NCBI GenBank assembly: GCA_021845465.1
Contig: JAKBRL010000016.1
Span: forward strand, 1 to 23,934
Length of the DNA stretch: 23,934 nucleotides
Origin: Microcaldota archaeon
GTDB taxonomy: Archaea > Micrarchaeota > Micrarchaeia > Micrarchaeales > CABMGC01
Reading direction: 5' to 3'
The notes beneath the pieces are model-generated. The model saw only the letters and a program-made list of their open reading frames with translations. It had not been told where the DNA came from and ran no database searches. The translations under genes and the position numbers were made by a program. Below, piece after piece: positions 22,536 through 23,934 of this stretch. The first letter of the stretch is position 1. The number at the start of each line of letters is the position of its first letter.

Positions 22536-23339
22536 TTATTTTACTTCTGCCAAGATATTTCTCTGGAAATGACTCATTTCATCAAATCTGTTTATCTTTC
22601 TTCCAGTTTCAAGTTCAGTAAAAGAATTGTATCCTAAAGAATTTAATTCGTCAAATACTTCATTGTATTTACAATTTTTTCTATATAAAATATCCATCTG
22701 GACCTCAAAAATTATCTTCGGCTTCTGGTTTTTTATTAGATTACTTCCGCCTTTTATAACTTCTTTTTCATAGCCTTCCACATCTATTTTTACCAATTTC
22801 AAAGTAGGATACGGCTTTTGAAATAGAGAATCTAGAGTAATCGTATTTAATTTATGTTTAGTTTTTAAGGATTTTGCAGGTATCAGAGAATTGCCTCCTG
22901 AGATCCCATCAGTAAAGAAGGTCTTTGATTCTTCTGATGCGCCCAAAGCGTAATTGAATAGAGTTATATTTTTTTTATTTAACGTTTCTTTTTGCAAGAC
23001 AGTAAATGTATCTGGTGTCGGTTCGAATGAATATACTTTCCCATTTTCTCCTACAATTTCAGATGCTAGTTTTGTGAAATGGCCAATATTCGCACCGATA
23101 TCAATAAAAAAATCACCTTTTTCTAGAATACTTCTTAACATCTCTGATGTTGCAGGTTCATATTCTTCATATTTGTTGTTTCGTGCAATAATTTCTCCTA
23201 CAGTTATCCATAAGTATCTTATGCCTATTTTGAAATTATATTGAATAAGGGAGAATGTTTTATGAAAAATTTTGCATACATAATCCATACACTTTAATTT
23301 ATTTTGATAATTGGATAAAATATTGTTTACTTTTTCCAT
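22536..23339 (-). CDS. FkbM-family methyltransferase
   Basis: 267 residues. SAM-dependent methyltransferase fold: motif I FFIDIGANIGHFT (77-89), post-I acidic strand VYSFEPTP (102-109), and the FkbM mark LVKIDVEGYEKEVI. These enzymes methylate hydroxyl groups of sugars, polysaccharides or secondary metabolites; in archaea they often sit among surface-glycan genes. The first 50 residues are helical with two hydrophobic stretches and may attach it to the membrane. The gene is visibly more AT-rich than its neighbours, uses more AAA/ATA/TTT codons, is not part of an operon, and lies beside a duplicated tRNA piece; all this suggests acquisition from elsewhere. TATA-like stretches occur at about 23352-23363 and 23375-23388; no ribosome site is seen before the ATG at 23339. 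Confidence 0.9.
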   Translation of the reverse strand: MEKVNNILSNYQNKLKCMDYVCKIFHKTFSLIQYNFKIGIRYLWITVGEIIARNNKYEEYEPATSEMLRSILEKGDFFIDIGANIGHFTKLASEIVGENGKVYSFEPTPDTFTVLQKETLNKKNITLFNYALGASEESKTFFTDGISGGNSLIPAKSLKTKHKLNTITLDSLFQKPYPTLKLVKIDVEGYEKEVIKGGSNLIKNQKPKIIFEVQMDILYRKNCKYNEVFDELNSLGYNSFTELETGRKINRFDEMSHFQRNILAEVK

Positions 23340-23522
23340 CTTTTACTTCAAATTATAATTTAGATTATTTGAATAAAATTATATATGTTTAGTATTGATG
23401 CCTGCCTTGACCTGTTTTCTTATCTGTCAAATTTAAACAGTAAATGGTAGACCTCTTCATTAGTTAGTATTTATTTGTAATTAAACTACAAAATAGTAAT
23501 GAGTATTTAACTCTATAATATA
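23340..23522. other. AT-rich spacer upstream of the FkbM gene
   Basis: About 180 bases of very AT-rich DNA holding the probable FkbM promoter (minus strand TATATAAT near 23380). No open frame with a ribosome site, no tRNA and no long repeat was seen here. Confidence 0.5.
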
Positions 23523-23565
23523 CACCAATGGAGGGATTCGAACCCTAAAGCCCCGAAGGGCACTG
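23523..23565 (-). pseudogene. Degenerate copy of the tRNA-Ser 3' exon
   Basis: On the minus strand 34 bases (23532-23565) are identical to 23718-23751 of the intact tRNA-Ser: end of the anticodon stem, the variable arm with its TTCG loop, and the T arm. The next nine bases, corresponding to the acceptor strand and discriminator, keep only five matches (ACCCTGGCG became CCATTGGTG). Almost exactly exon 2 of the tRNA gene is thus copied, 186 bases downstream in the same orientation. No matching 5' half or acceptor strand lies between the two. It is most simply a tRNA remnant or an attachment-site duplication left by an integrated element. Confidence 0.75.
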
Positions 23566-23708
23566 TTGTCTACTCCAGTTAAATTATTGTTTTTATGAAA
23601 GAAACCTATTGAAAATAAAGTATTCGCACCTGTTTACTTTTTGTTTACTAAAGTTCTGCTTGTTAGATTCAATATTTTCGAATCTACTTTGTCGATGAAT
23701 TGGGAAAT

Positions 23709-23832
23709 CGCCAGGGTAGGGATTCGAACCCTAAAGCCCCGAAGGGCACTGGTTGGCTTGTTTGCATCACTAATCAGCTCTTGATGATTTAAATCTCAAG
23801 ACCAGCGCGTTACCAGATTCTGCCACCCTGGC
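23709..23832 (-). tRNA. tRNA-Ser(TGA) with a 40-base intron
   Basis: Acceptor stem GCCAGGG/CCCTGGC (seven pairs) with discriminator G, as in serine tRNAs; no CCA is encoded. D loop with GGTAAC, anticodon stem CTGGT/ACCAG, variable arm GCCC-TTCG-GGGC, T arm TAGGG-TTCGAAT-CCCTA. The long variable arm plus G73 identify serine. The anticodon loop CTTGAG^A is interrupted after position 37: exon 1 is 23832-23795, intron 23794-23755, exon 2 23754-23709. The junction forms a canonical bulge-helix-bulge: exon CUUG pairs with intron CAAG, with bulges AG^A and CC^A; the intron then pairs UUU/AAA and CAUC/GAUG. After splicing the tRNA is 84 bases and reads UCA (and, by wobble, other UCN) codons. Confidence 0.95.
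23755..23794 (-). other. tRNA-Ser intron (bulge-helix-bulge type)
   Basis: Forty bases between G37 and A38, removed by the archaeal splicing endonuclease. The four-pair central helix CUUG/CAAG and two three-base bulges are perfect. The intron also contains TCAAGA, complementary to TCTTGA around the anticodon, so an alternative hairpin that hides the anticodon is possible before splicing. Confidence 0.85.
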
Positions 23833-23855
23833 ATATGTAGAAGTATTAGTCGCTT

Positions 23856-23870
23856 GCTTATTTATAAAGC
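23856..23870 (-). promoter_or_regulatory. TATA box of the tRNA-Ser gene
   Basis: GCTTTATAAATAAGC on the minus strand (23856-23870) has its TTTATAAA core 29-36 bases before the mature tRNA 5' end, the expected position for an archaeal tRNA promoter with a very short leader. Confidence 0.7.
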
Positions 23871-23908
23871 TTTCAGCATGCTTATTAATTTTTCTTTTTA
23901 ATAGATAT

Positions 23909-23934
23909 ATGGTCTATATGGCGATTAACAGGCT
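23909..23934 (+). CDS. Possible start of a plus-strand gene cut by the window edge
   Basis: An ATG at 23909 (or 23918 in the same frame) opens MVYMAINR and runs off the right end. A TATA-like CTTATTAATT lies about 25 bases upstream, compatible with a leaderless transcript divergent from the tRNA. Eight codons are too few to identify or confirm the gene. Confidence 0.25.

Noticed and set aside
23523..23600. A second complete tRNA-Ser gene
   Set aside because: No 5' half, D arm or acceptor partner strand is present upstream, and the 3' acceptor strand no longer matches.
1..23934. CRISPR array or insertion sequence
   Set aside because: No regularly spaced short repeats and no transposase gene were seen; the only long direct repeat is the acyl-CoA dehydrogenase block.

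Overview
The window reads as a piece of an archaeal chromosome. Supporting signs are a serine tRNA gene interrupted by an intron with a canonical bulge-helix-bulge splice motif and no encoded CCA, TATA-type promoters close to start codons (several transcripts look leaderless), an archaeal ATP-dependent DNA ligase, an archaeal-style type IV pilus/Tad ATPase-membrane protein module and tight ATGA gene overlaps. Gene content (complete beta-oxidation operon, class III ribonucleotide reductase, HtpX/LemA, Tad-like module) would fit an ARMAN/Micrarchaeota-like (DPANN) or Thermoplasmatales-associated lineage; that placement is inference only.

Layout. 1-936 (minus): start of an HtpX-type membrane protease and LemA. 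1047-2816 (minus): ATP-dependent DNA ligase with a TTG start. 2817-3197: a 381-base divergent region with paired repeats and hairpins. 3198-9105 (plus): a five-gene operon: winged-helix/coiled-coil protein, secretion ATPase, charged unknown protein and two TadC-type membrane proteins. 9138-10593 (minus): two N-terminally anchored exported proteins, possibly the pilin-like or surface partners of that machine. 10642-13575 (minus): anaerobic ribonucleotide reductase operon, nrdD, a separate 65-residue ORF carrying the glycyl-radical motif, then nrdG. 13721-14131 (minus): HxlR-type regulator with a cysteine-rich tail, next to a perfect 14-base palindrome. 14257-16020 (plus): polytopic membrane protein, two-cluster ferredoxin, and an alpha/beta hydrolase that lacks its nucleophile serine. 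22350-16046 (minus): a seven-gene operon in the order CoxG-like SRPBCC protein, acyl-CoA dehydrogenase, gamma-carbonic anhydrase-like protein, second acyl-CoA dehydrogenase, enoyl-CoA hydratase, thiolase, 3-hydroxyacyl-CoA dehydrogenase. 22426-23339: a possible 29-residue ORF and an AT-rich FkbM methyltransferase. 23523-23832: a degenerate copy of the tRNA-Ser 3' exon followed by the intact, intron-containing tRNA-Ser(TGA).

How it works together. The beta-oxidation operon holds all four steps of the fatty-acyl-CoA spiral, but no acyl-CoA ligase or electron-transfer flavoprotein is in view. The nearby ferredoxin and membrane protein could be part of an electron outlet, though nothing in the sequence proves it. 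The nrdD/nrdG operon points to anaerobic or microaerobic DNA precursor synthesis. The points most worth a second look are the glycyl-radical domain as its own gene, the near-identical blocks shared by the two acyl-CoA dehydrogenases, the nucleophile-less hydrolase, and the duplicated tRNA 3' exon.
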